Below, in pieces: positions 6,689 to 13,898 of a stretch of DNA of 27,500 nt. How positions within the stretch are numbered: the first letter of the stretch is position 1; each line of letters begins with the position of its first letter. This stretch comes from a bacterium (GTDB lineage: Bacteria; Gemmatimonadota; Glassbacteria; GWA2-58-10): contig JAJFUG010000091.1 of the NCBI GenBank assembly GCA_021372515.1, positions 1 through 27,500 on the forward strand, written 5' to 3'. The notes below the pieces were generated by a model that saw only the letters and a program-made list of their open reading frames with translations, made no database searches and had not been told where the DNA came from. The position numbers were made by a program, and so were the translations under genes.

Positions 6689-7975
6689 TCAGTTACGGTT
6701 CTCGTGACGGCGGATCTCGCGCCAGGCGATGTCGCGCCGGCAGTAGAGGCCGTCGAAAGCGATGTCCGCCACGGCGCGGTAGGCCCGCTCCGCCGCGGCG
6801 CTGACATCCTGGCCCAGTCCGGTCACTCCCAGCACGCGTCCGCCGGCGGTGACTGTCCGGCCCTCCTGCCCGGCCGTGCCGGCGTGGAACACGATCAAAT
6901 CCTCGCAGTCCGCGGCCGCCGGCCCGAATGTTATCTCCTTGCCCCGCTCGTAGCCGCCGGGGTAGCCGCCCGAGGCCAGCACCACGCAGACCGCGGCGCC
7001 GGGACGAGCCCCGCAGCGCAGACCCGCCAGGCTGCCCGTGGCCGAGGCTGCCAGCAGCTCGACCAGGTCGCCCTCCAGCAGGGGCAGCACCACCTGGGTC
7101 TCCGGGTCGCCGAAGCGGCAGTTGAATTCCACCACCTTGGGCCCCTCCGCGGTGAGCATCAGCCCGGCGTAGAGGCAGCCGCGGTAGGGCGCCCCCCGCT
7201 CGGCCAGGGCCCGGACCACCGGCAAAAGGATGTTGCTCTCCACCCGGGCCAGCAGCTCGGGCGTGGCCACGCCCACCGGCGAGTAGGAACCCATGCCGCC
7301 GGTGTTGGGTCCGGTGTCGCCCTCACCCACGGCCTTGTGGTCCTGGCTGGGGCTCAAGACCGCCACCCGCTCGCCGTCCACCAGGGCCAGCACCGAAAGC
7401 TCCTCGCCCTGCATCAGCTCCTCGATCACCACCCGGTCTCCCGCCGCGCCGAACTCGCGCTTGAGCAGGATACTCTGCAGGGCCTGCTCGGCCTGCTCCA
7501 GGCTGCGGCAGACAACCGCGCCCTTGCCCGCGGCCAGGCCATCCGCCTTGACCACGCAGCGACCGTCAAAGCGGCGGGCGTACTCCAGCGCCGGGCCGAA
7601 ATCGGAGAAAGTGCGGTACCCGGCGGTGGGCACGCCGACCTCCCGCATCAGGTCCTTGGCGAACACCTTGCTGGTCTCGATCCTCGCCGCGGCGGCGCTG
7701 GGGCCGAACACCGGGACCCCGGCGGCGCTCAGACGGTCGGCCAGACCGCGGGCCAGGGGCACTTCCGGCCCCACCACCACCAGGTCCACCTTCTCGGCCG
7801 CGGCCAGGTCACAGATCGCCTGGATATTGGTCGGCTCAACATCCGCGCTGCGCGCCAGGGATTTCATCCCCGGAGTTCCGCGGGTGACCAGGAACTGCCC
7901 GGAGGGGCAATCCCGGACCAGACGCCAGAGCAGGGCGTGTTCGCGCCCGCCGTTGCCCACCACGAGAATTTTCAT
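6689..7975 (-). CDS. purD: Phosphoribosylamine-glycine ligase
   Basis: This 428-residue enzyme performs the second step of de novo purine synthesis, joining glycine to phosphoribosylamine with ATP in the cytoplasm. The length matches monofunctional bacterial PurD. Diagnostic motifs appear in order: MKILVVGNGGREHAL at the N-terminus, VVGPEVPLARGLAD (about 60-75), FGPSAAAARIETSKVFAKDLM (ATP-grasp entry), VVKADGLAAGKG (about 140), MGSYSPVG (about 225) and EFNCRFGDPETQ with the metal-binding Glu/Asn (about 275-286). The start follows CAGGAACG. It sits between cutA (43 bases upstream) and the 92-aa gene, with no other purine genes nearby. Confidence 0.97.
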   Translation of the reverse strand: MKILVVGNGGREHALLWRLVRDCPSGQFLVTRGTPGMKSLARSADVEPTNIQAICDLAAAEKVDLVVVGPEVPLARGLADRLSAAGVPVFGPSAAAARIETSKVFAKDLMREVGVPTAGYRTFSDFGPALEYARRFDGRCVVKADGLAAGKGAVVCRSLEQAEQALQSILLKREFGAAGDRVVIEELMQGEELSVLALVDGERVAVLSPSQDHKAVGEGDTGPNTGGMGSYSPVGVATPELLARVESNILLPVVRALAERGAPYRGCLYAGLMLTAEGPKVVEFNCRFGDPETQVVLPLLEGDLVELLAASATGSLAGLRCGARPGAAVCVVLASGGYPGGYERGKEITFGPAAADCEDLIVFHAGTAGQEGRTVTAGGRVLGVTGLGQDVSAAAERAYRAVADIAFDGLYCRRDIAWREIRRHENRN

Positions 7976-8018
7976 GCTTTACGTTCCTGTAGTCTTGGAT
8001 TTTCCAGCGGATTGACTC

Positions 8019-8348
8019 TCATTGTTCCGGGCCGGTGGAGTCGGCGAGCCAGTCCAGGAACGGCCCATGGCCGGCCTGGATCTCGAGCGCCACCACCTCC
8101 GGGACCTCGTAGCTGTGCAGCTCCACCACCCGCGCGCGCAGCTTCTCGAACAGCGAGGCGCGGGTTTTCAGGATCAGCAGCGCCTCGCCCTCATCGTGCA
8201 CCGCGCCGCGCCAACGGTAGATAGAGCGCAGGTTGGGGATCACGTTGCCGCAGGCGGCGAGCCTCTCCTCAACCAGGGCGCGGGCCAGTTGCGCGGCGGC
8301 TTCGGCGTTGCCGGCAGTGACCAGGACCGTGATGAACCCGGTTTCCAT
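8019..8348 (-). CDS. cutA: CutA1-family divalent-cation tolerance protein
   Basis: This 109-residue trimeric ferredoxin-like protein belongs to the CutA1 family, linked to divalent metal tolerance. Its precise biochemical role remains unclear even in model organisms. The family pattern is complete: ITVLVTAGN near the start, LAACGNVIPNLRSIYRWRG (31-48), a conserved Glu and ILKT (54-62), and HSYEVPEVVALEI (78-90) with a Trp at 100. I chose the ATG at 8346-8348 because it follows GAGGAAG and gives the normal family length; the frame stays open upstream to 8432 with no family similarity. It is the first gene of the cutA-purD unit. Confidence 0.93.
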   Translation of the reverse strand: METGFITVLVTAGNAEAAAQLARALVEERLAACGNVIPNLRSIYRWRGAVHDEGEALLILKTRASLFEKLRARVVELHSYEVPEVVALEIQAGHGPFLDWLADSTGPEQ

Positions 8349-8840
8349 CGCTTCCTCGAGACAGGGGGTTATCCCTTTGCCCGGCATGCAGATCGGGTCG
8401 GCCAAGTCCATAAAAAAACAACCTAATAACATCCCGGGATTATTGCAAGTGCCCCGGTGGCAAGTCTCAGCGGCCGGGTGGACACACTACGGGGGGAACA
8501 ACCTGCCCCACCGGAGGGTATAGTTCAAGAGAACGAACTTTCCGCCCCTTGCGGAGATTAACGCCCAACCCTGGATGCAACGGAGGAACCAGGCCCCACA
8601 ACCGACCCCGACCCACTCCCCTCGACAGACCTCACCCCCTCTGAACAAATCCGGCGCCGCGTGCCACGCCAGCTCTTTACCGCCAGGACTGCGTGTGAAG
8701 GCCCCCTCTTGCAGCGCAGCTCCCGCCGCGATCCAGGTGCAACAATACAAACATCCGTCCGTGCCTGCCGGCTGTTCAGCCGCCGCGGGACTCCGCGGAC
8801 CGGTGCGAACCGAAGCATATGAACAAGAGGAAGGGAAAGC
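8349..8840. other. Divergent non-coding region, cutA / lipoprotein leader
   Basis: These 492 bases contain no gene I can support; open frames on both strands have poor composition and no ribosome site. Near cutA there is an AT-rich patch (8410-8450) with the perfect 10-bp palindrome ATCCCGGGAT at 8431-8440, a plausible promoter or operator area. Near the lipoprotein gene a stable hairpin CCGCGG-GACT-CCGCGG lies at 8783-8798, about 43 bases before the start codon. No known riboswitch was recognised. Confidence 0.5.
8783..8798 (+). promoter_or_regulatory. Leader hairpin upstream of the lipoprotein gene
   Basis: CCGCGG, loop GACT, CCGCGG forms a strong six-pair stem in the predicted 5' leader. 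It may affect mRNA stability or translation; both halves are self-complementary, so it may also be chance in GC-rich DNA. Confidence 0.3.
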
Positions 8841-9611
8841 ATGCACAACGCCATCAAAACCACTGCCGCGACTTTCGCGATCCTGCTCCTGGCCCTGGCC
8901 GGGTGCTCGGATGACGACAACCCCTCCGCCCCGGACGGCGGCTCGCCCCTGAGCTTCGACTACTCGTTCCAGAGCTCGAACGAGGGTTTCAGCGGGGCTT
9001 TCACCGATTACCCCAAAGCCTCGGAAGCCAACTTGGAGTTGCAGTTCGAGCGCCGCAAGCTCCCGTCCGGCCTGGATTCTACCAAGTACGGCCTTTACCT
9101 CTCCGGCCGCAACCAGCCGGATGACCTGTTCATGTTCGTGAAGAAAAAGCTGTCGTCAGCGGACGGTCTCAAGGCCAACGTGGTCTACAAGGTCTCGCTG
9201 GAAATACAGATCGCCACCCCCGAGGCCAGCGGCTGCATGGGCGCGGGCGGCGCTCCGGGCGAGGCCCAGACCATGAAAGCCGGGGCCATGGTGACCGAGC
9301 CCAAACCCGTGCTCAAGGACGGTTTCTACGAGCTGAACGTGCAGAAAGGCCAGCAGACCACCGGCGGGACCGACATGGAGGTGATCGGCCACGTGGGCAA
9401 CGACAGCGGGGACTGCTCCGGGGAAACCTGGGAGTACAAGACCCTGAAGCTGGAGGATTTCGCGGTCAAGACCGACGGCAGCGCGGTGCTCTGGCTCGCC
9501 GCGGGCACGGACAGCGGCTACGAGGGGATCAACTACTACTATTTCACCGATTTCAAGGTGACTCTCACTCCGACCGACCTGGACAGCCTGCCGGGCGGAG
9601 GGAACAAATAG
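8841..9611 (+). CDS. Predicted lipoprotein of unknown function
   Basis: This 256-residue protein has a short lipoprotein signal peptide ending in the lipobox LALAGC, so Cys22 should be lipidated and the protein anchored in a membrane. Ser follows the Cys, and an Asp-rich linker (DDDNPSAPDGG) precedes the folded part. From about residue 36 the sequence is beta-rich, with alternating strands, many Gly and aromatic residues, and two further cysteines (near 130 and 192) that could form a disulfide. The pattern suggests a jelly-roll type extracytoplasmic domain, but I recognise no family. The start follows AGAGGAAGGG. It is the only complete plus-strand gene in the window and faces the glycosyltransferase gene across a hairpin. 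Confidence 0.85.
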   Translation: MHNAIKTTAATFAILLLALAGCSDDDNPSAPDGGSPLSFDYSFQSSNEGFSGAFTDYPKASEANLELQFERRKLPSGLDSTKYGLYLSGRNQPDDLFMFVKKKLSSADGLKANVVYKVSLEIQIATPEASGCMGAGGAPGEAQTMKAGAMVTEPKPVLKDGFYELNVQKGQQTTGGTDMEVIGHVGNDSGDCSGETWEYKTLKLEDFAVKTDGSAVLWLAAGTDSGYEGINYYYFTDFKVTLTPTDLDSLPGGGNK

Positions 9612-9631
9612 CAGCCTGAATCATCCAGCGC

Positions 9632-9658
9632 GCGGGGGCAGGTTTGTCCTGTCCCCGC
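9632..9658. terminator. Hairpin between convergent lipoprotein and glycosyltransferase genes
   Basis: GCGGGGGCAGG (9632-9642) pairs with CCTGTCCCCGC (9648-9658) with one G-U or A-C position and a 5-nt loop. It lies 21 bases after one stop codon and 8 bases from the other, so it can serve both genes. There is no clear U-tract on either side. Confidence 0.6.
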
Positions 9659-9665
9659 CGCAGCC

Positions 9666-12059
9666 TTACGAGCCCGATCCGCTTTTGCGGTCAGCCACCG
9701 GAGCCCCGGGCGTGACGACGGCGGAATCCATCCGGAACAGCCGGAGCAGGGCCAGGCTCACGAACACGAACAGGAACGGCTGATCCTGGAGCGTGTACCG
9801 TCCCGTGACCAGGAAAGGCGCCAGGCTCAGGGACAGATAGACCACGGGCAGCAGAAACAGCCCGACTTCCAGCCTGGAACGCAGGCCGATCACTATCCCG
9901 GCGAGCGCCAGCAGCAGGATGGCGGCCGAGAGGATTCCGCCGGCAAGGTAAATCTGCCGGCTGTGCTCGAACTGCCTGGCCGTGAACACATCATCGCTGC
10001 CCACGACCAGATGCGCCCGGAAGGGACGGACCAGGCAGGCCAGGGAATAGTCCAGCGGATGCCGCCGGATATAATCCAGGGCCAGAGTCCGGTAGCGCTT
10101 TTCCCGCTCGATCTCCACCCGCGAATAAACCCCGTTGAAACGGATCGAGACCTCGCTCGCGCCCCACGATATCCAGGAGAACGAGCACTCCCTTGCCTGG
10201 CCCGCGGGCGGGAAAGCCAGCGTCGAGTCACCCCTCTGCGCCAGCAGGTACACGGGGGAGGAATACATATATTTCGGCAGAAAAAGCCCGAATTCCCCCG
10301 GAGCTTCCTCCGGCTCGAATTCGGTCCAGCAGACCACCTTCGAATAATCCTGGTAGTATCTTACCAGCCAGATCCGGTCCACATCACCCTCTGCCGCGAC
10401 CCTCAGCCGGCGGGCATTTTCCAGGGGCAGGGCCGGCGCGAGCACGAAGTTCAGCGGCTTGACGGTCTCCCTGCCTTTCCCCGCGCCGGAGGCAGCCTGC
10501 CGAGGGTGCGCTCCGGCCAGCGCCGCCAGACGGTGGACCGTGGAATCGCTCTGCAGCCTGCGCACCCAGTGCCGGGCATAAGGCATGGGCAGGGCGCCGT
10601 TCAGGACTGCGACCGCCAGGTCCGCCCCGGCCTGCAACTCGGTGATTTGCCCCCGGAACCGGGACGGGATCATAAGCCGCGAGCTGTCCGCCAGGGTCAG
10701 GACCGCCTGCCCTTCACCGACACCCACCGAGAGCAGCCCGGCTGGCAGGACCGTGTTGTACTCCGAAGACCGGGCACTCGAGGCCAGCAGAGACACCGCC
10801 GTGGACAGGTCGGCCTCGTCCAGCCTCCTGTCTCCGTTCAGGTCAAGTGGATGCCGGAGAGTGTCCAGTTCGGCCCCGAAGCAGAGATGACGGGTCAGGG
10901 CGACAATGTCGAAAATGTCCAGCAAATCGCCGTGACGGTCGGGGTCCTCGAGAATGGCACGCTCGAAAAAATGGAGGTAAGGAATCCCTTCCCCGTAATC
11001 GTACCGCTGCAGGAGACTGTCCCCCACGGCTCCCGCGGTGCACATGTCCACGCGGTAGTACATGACCGACGGTATTTCCGGGGCCGTCACCCGGAAAATA
11101 GCCGCGCTGTCTGTCAGCACACCCGCCTCAATTCTCCTTCTGAGCGTGTCCCGGTCGGTCCAGTATTCCAGAACCGGCCGGACCGAAGAATCGGACCGCG
11201 GCGGATTGAACCTCACTTCTATTTCTGAAGGGATGTCATTCCGGGAGGTGTACGGAAAAGAGCTGCCCTGGAAAAAGGTCGCCGGGTTGTAGACCCAGTT
11301 CCGCCGGTAGGGCCCGGTCTGCAAAGCCCCGAACCACAATTGCTCGCCGCCCAGAGTGGTGGTGGGGATGGTCATGCCGGTCAATCTGTAATTCCTGACG
11401 ACCCAAGGCAGGCATACCAGCACGGCCATGCCGGCGGCCAGACCGAGCCGGAGCAGACCGCGGCGAGTCCTGCCGGGAACAAGCAGGAACCAGCCCAGGC
11501 TGAACAGCGGCAAGAGGATGAAATTCGGCCGAAGCTGCGCGGCCAGGCCCAGCAGCACGCCGGCCGGTAAAAACGGCAGCCAGCCGCCACGGCTCCGTCC
11601 CCGCTGAATCAGATACAATGCGCCGACCAGGCAGACCGTGGTCAGACTGTCACTGCAAGCCGTCGACGCGTACAGGGTGTTGAACGACAGCACACCCGTG
11701 AGCAGAGCGCTCAGGCCGGCCGCCCGCTTTCCCAGACAGTCCCGTACCATGTTGTACAGCAGCACCGGAATCGCGGCGTTGAGCACAGACTGAAGGACAA
11801 GCGGAGGGAAAGGACTGTCGCCGAAAAGATGCAGGCACAGCGCCAAAAAACCCGGGTAACCCCAGATACGGCGGAAGGTGTTGTAGTCCTGGTTCGAGGC
11901 GATCCGGCGGGCCAGGCCGGAATACCCATCGAAACCCTCGGGGCCGAAAGGCAGAGGGCTCCAACCGAAAATGAACCCCAGGCCCAAAGCCAGGCTTACG
12001 GCCGCAGCCAGATATTTGACCCAGGTTGAATCGAGTAGACCCAGAATATATCTTTTCAT
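9666..12059 (-). CDS. Polytopic GT-C-like glycosyltransferase with internal dockerin-like domain
   Basis: This protein of about 797 residues is predicted to span the inner membrane many times. After a first helix, FGPEGFDGYSGLARRIA...RIWGYPGFLAL matches the first extracytoplasmic loop of PMT/ArnT-like transferases, which move sugars from lipid-linked donors. Helices continue to about residue 225 and resume at about 700-780. A soluble region of roughly 450 residues lies between. Within it, about 372-427, a dockerin-like pair of EF-hands is visible: a degenerate DPDRHGDLLDIFDIVALTRHL and a well-formed DLNGDRRLDEAD with ligand Asp/Asn at 1, 3, 5 and 12. I chose the ATG at 12057-12059; a GTG at 12086 would add nine residues. 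Neither start has a strong ribosome site. It follows the 60-aa coiled-coil gene. Confidence 0.8.
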   Translation of the reverse strand: MKRYILGLLDSTWVKYLAAAVSLALGLGFIFGWSPLPFGPEGFDGYSGLARRIASNQDYNTFRRIWGYPGFLALCLHLFGDSPFPPLVLQSVLNAAIPVLLYNMVRDCLGKRAAGLSALLTGVLSFNTLYASTACSDSLTTVCLVGALYLIQRGRSRGGWLPFLPAGVLLGLAAQLRPNFILLPLFSLGWFLLVPGRTRRGLLRLGLAAGMAVLVCLPWVVRNYRLTGMTIPTTTLGGEQLWFGALQTGPYRRNWVYNPATFFQGSSFPYTSRNDIPSEIEVRFNPPRSDSSVRPVLEYWTDRDTLRRRIEAGVLTDSAAIFRVTAPEIPSVMYYRVDMCTAGAVGDSLLQRYDYGEGIPYLHFFERAILEDPDRHGDLLDIFDIVALTRHLCFGAELDTLRHPLDLNGDRRLDEADLSTAVSLLASSARSSEYNTVLPAGLLSVGVGEGQAVLTLADSSRLMIPSRFRGQITELQAGADLAVAVLNGALPMPYARHWVRRLQSDSTVHRLAALAGAHPRQAASGAGKGRETVKPLNFVLAPALPLENARRLRVAAEGDVDRIWLVRYYQDYSKVVCWTEFEPEEAPGEFGLFLPKYMYSSPVYLLAQRGDSTLAFPPAGQARECSFSWISWGASEVSIRFNGVYSRVEIEREKRYRTLALDYIRRHPLDYSLACLVRPFRAHLVVGSDDVFTARQFEHSRQIYLAGGILSAAILLLALAGIVIGLRSRLEVGLFLLPVVYLSLSLAPFLVTGRYTLQDQPFLFVFVSLALLRLFRMDSAVVTPGAPVADRKSGSGS
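10779..10946 (-). other. Dockerin-like EF-hand segment within the glycosyltransferase
   Basis: The encoded segment has two related blocks 34 residues apart, as in type I dockerins. The second, DLNGDRRLDEAD followed by LSTAVSLL, fits the D-x-N-x-D-G-x5-D calcium loop except Gly6 is Arg. The first has GDLLDIFDIVALTRHL, the usual helix pattern, but an irregular loop. The feature is a domain call inside the gene above. Confidence 0.65.
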
Positions 12060-12139
12060 CCGCGCTTCGCCCTGAAGCCTCTCCACTCACAGACTCGATC
12101 CGCGCGGACCACCGCAGACCCGGCTCTCGATTTGAGAAC

Positions 12140-12322
12140 TCAAGCGTTTATTCTTTTCCTTATTTCCTGCAGAAGAAGTCTCAGCTCTGTCATCCTCTCC
12201 TGCACACTGTCCGCGAAAGCGAAAAAATTTTCCTTGAAATGGACTTGCTGTTCCTGCAATTCAGTGTAGTGTTTCTCCAACTCGGCGATACGGTCGTCTA
12301 TGCGCCGGTTTTCGACTTTCAT
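12140..12322 (-). CDS. Small coiled-coil protein of unknown function
   Basis: This 60-residue protein (starts MKVENRRIDDRIAELEKHY, ends EIRKRINA) is almost entirely a charged amphipathic helix with heptad spacing of Ile, Leu and Val, so a coiled-coil dimer is likely. It has no signal peptide. I chose the ATG at 12320-12322 because GGAGG lies about nine bases before it; a GTG at 12373 would add 17 residues. In length and style it recalls SlyX-like small coiled-coil proteins, but no specific match is claimed. It precedes the membrane glycosyltransferase by 80 bases and is probably co-transcribed. Confidence 0.65.
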   Translation of the reverse strand: MKVENRRIDDRIAELEKHYTELQEQQVHFKENFFAFADSVQERMTELRLLLQEIRKRINA

Positions 12323-12545
12323 ACCAGCGGCCTCCGGGAAACCTGCGGTCAGATTACCTGCCAATAATAGCACGATTGCTGATCATTCGCACGCAAAAAC
12401 AGATATACATTAAAAACGCAGCCCAGGTATGTCAACATAATTTAGCATGTTTCGACATGTCATTGTAATTTAATGCATTAAGTTTGTTATGTTTGATAAT
12501 AAAAGAGTTATTGTTATCCAGTCCGGCGAGGAAAAGCGCCCGGAC

Positions 12546-12571
12546 AAAAAAAAGGCCGCCTTGCGGCGGCC
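12546..12571 (-). terminator. Rho-independent terminator of the GH20-amidohydrolase operon
   Basis: GGCCGCC (12554-12560) and GGCGGCC (12565-12571) form a stem with a 4-nt loop. On the minus strand it is followed by eight U residues. It lies 26 bases past the amidohydrolase stop. The AT-rich remainder, 12323-12545, probably carries the promoter of the coiled-coil gene; I saw nothing else there. Confidence 0.88.
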
Positions 12572-12596
12572 CCGGTGCGAGCGGTCAGGAAAAGCC

Positions 12597-13898
12597 TCAC
12601 AAAAACCGCTGAAGGTTGAAACACTCAATGGCATTGTCCCGCAGCAGACGGTGCGCGGCCCAGAGCGCCTCCTCCAGGCCCAGGGCACCGGCCTCCAGCA
12701 TATCCCCCAGCGCCCCGGACACCACGGCCCGGGCCAGCCGGCTGTGGGCGTAGGACCCCTCCGGGAACAGGTAGTCTCCGCCGAAAGCCATGATCTTGTT
12801 GACCGGCACTGTCTCCAGCCAGCAGGCCAGCCACCTCCGCGACTCAAACGGCGAGATCGCCGGCATCCAGCACATGTCGATGAACACGTTGCGGTGGTTC
12901 CTGGCCAGCACGCCCAACTCGCCCATGAACGGGAAAGAGCCGTGGAACAGTACGAACCGCGTCTCCGGGTGCGCCTTGATGAGCGGCAACAGCAGCAGCG
13001 GGTGGCTGCTGTTCAGCTCGTAGCCCGGCCCGGCCTGCAGTCCGGTGTGGATCTGCACCGGCAGGCCGAGCTTGCCCGCGCGCGCGGCGATTTCATGGAA
13101 CATGAAATCCTCCAGCGGCTTGCGATCCTCGAAGCGCAGCGCCCCGGCGGCCAGCAGGGTGTCGAACACCCGCCCGGCCCGCTCCTTGGGCACCGCATTG
13201 AAGGAGAGGGGACGGTCATAGGCCTGGGCGTTCTTGAGGCCCACGAAGCAACCACGCGACTGAATCTCGTCGAATTCGAGGTCCAGCAGGGCCAGCCAGT
13301 CATCCAGGCAACGCACAGTCCGGCCGTGCCTGGCCGCGTAGCGCTCCACAGTGGCCCGGTCGAACGCGATAAAAGTCTCATCGAAACGCTGCACCCGCAC
13401 CGTGCGGGGAGGCAGCTCGCGTTCCACCGCCTCATCGGTCAGGACTATGCGGTCGAGAATCGCCAGGTCGATCCCGGCCCGCTCGTGCAGCACCCGGCTG
13501 TAGAACCCTGGCTTCTGTGCCTTACGCATCCTTTCGTTCAGGGTGCGCCAAGTAGTCGCATTTATCTCGGGAACATCGTAAATATCCCGCGCGGCCAGGC
13601 GCAGAACCCGGCTGAACGCGGTCAGGCGCACGAGCGGCCACCAGGGGGCGAGAAGCTCCCAGCGCCGCTCATCGGGCAGCGAGGTGTCGCCCAGGGCGGC
13701 GAAATCGGCATCGCTCATCCCCGCGGCCACCAGGTCGTCCCCGGCGTACTGCGAAAACCAGGGCTGCTGGAACCAGTAGAAGAAATCCACTTTCTGCTGC
13801 AGCCAGAGGCTCTCGCTCACCAGGTGCTCGTGGGTGTCGATCAGCCGGATCGCCTCCACCGCGGCCTCGATCCGATGTCGGTAATCCGTACCGTTCAT
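12597..13898 (-). CDS. Amidohydrolase-superfamily TIM-barrel enzyme
   Basis: This 433-residue cytoplasmic protein carries metal-site motifs of the amidohydrolase superfamily. These are DTHEH (His23, His25) after the first strand, FVGLKN (Lys222), QIHTG (His284), LFHGS (His319) and FGGDYLFPEG (Asp375). It resembles Amidohydro_2 proteins and distantly the uronate-isomerase branch, which act on sugar acids or other carbohydrate-derived acids. The true reaction cannot be read from sequence. The ATG overlaps the stop of the GH20 gene in an ATGA arrangement, so the two are translationally coupled and probably work on the same material: the GH20 enzyme outside the cell and this one on an imported product. 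Confidence 0.8.
   Translation of the reverse strand: MNGTDYRHRIEAAVEAIRLIDTHEHLVSESLWLQQKVDFFYWFQQPWFSQYAGDDLVAAGMSDADFAALGDTSLPDERRWELLAPWWPLVRLTAFSRVLRLAARDIYDVPEINATTWRTLNERMRKAQKPGFYSRVLHERAGIDLAILDRIVLTDEAVERELPPRTVRVQRFDETFIAFDRATVERYAARHGRTVRCLDDWLALLDLEFDEIQSRGCFVGLKNAQAYDRPLSFNAVPKERAGRVFDTLLAAGALRFEDRKPLEDFMFHEIAARAGKLGLPVQIHTGLQAGPGYELNSSHPLLLLPLIKAHPETRFVLFHGSFPFMGELGVLARNHRNVFIDMCWMPAISPFESRRWLACWLETVPVNKIMAFGGDYLFPEGSYAHSRLARAVVSGALGDMLEAGALGLEEALWAAHRLLRDNAIECFNLQRFL

Noticed and set aside
8349-8840. Possible riboswitch (cobalamin or other) upstream of the lipoprotein gene
   Set aside because: No B12-box or other recognisable conserved core; only a simple hairpin.
10193-11065. 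Several plus-strand frames opposite the glycosyltransferase
   Set aside because: Shadow frames; the opposite strand encodes membrane helices and the EF-hand motif.
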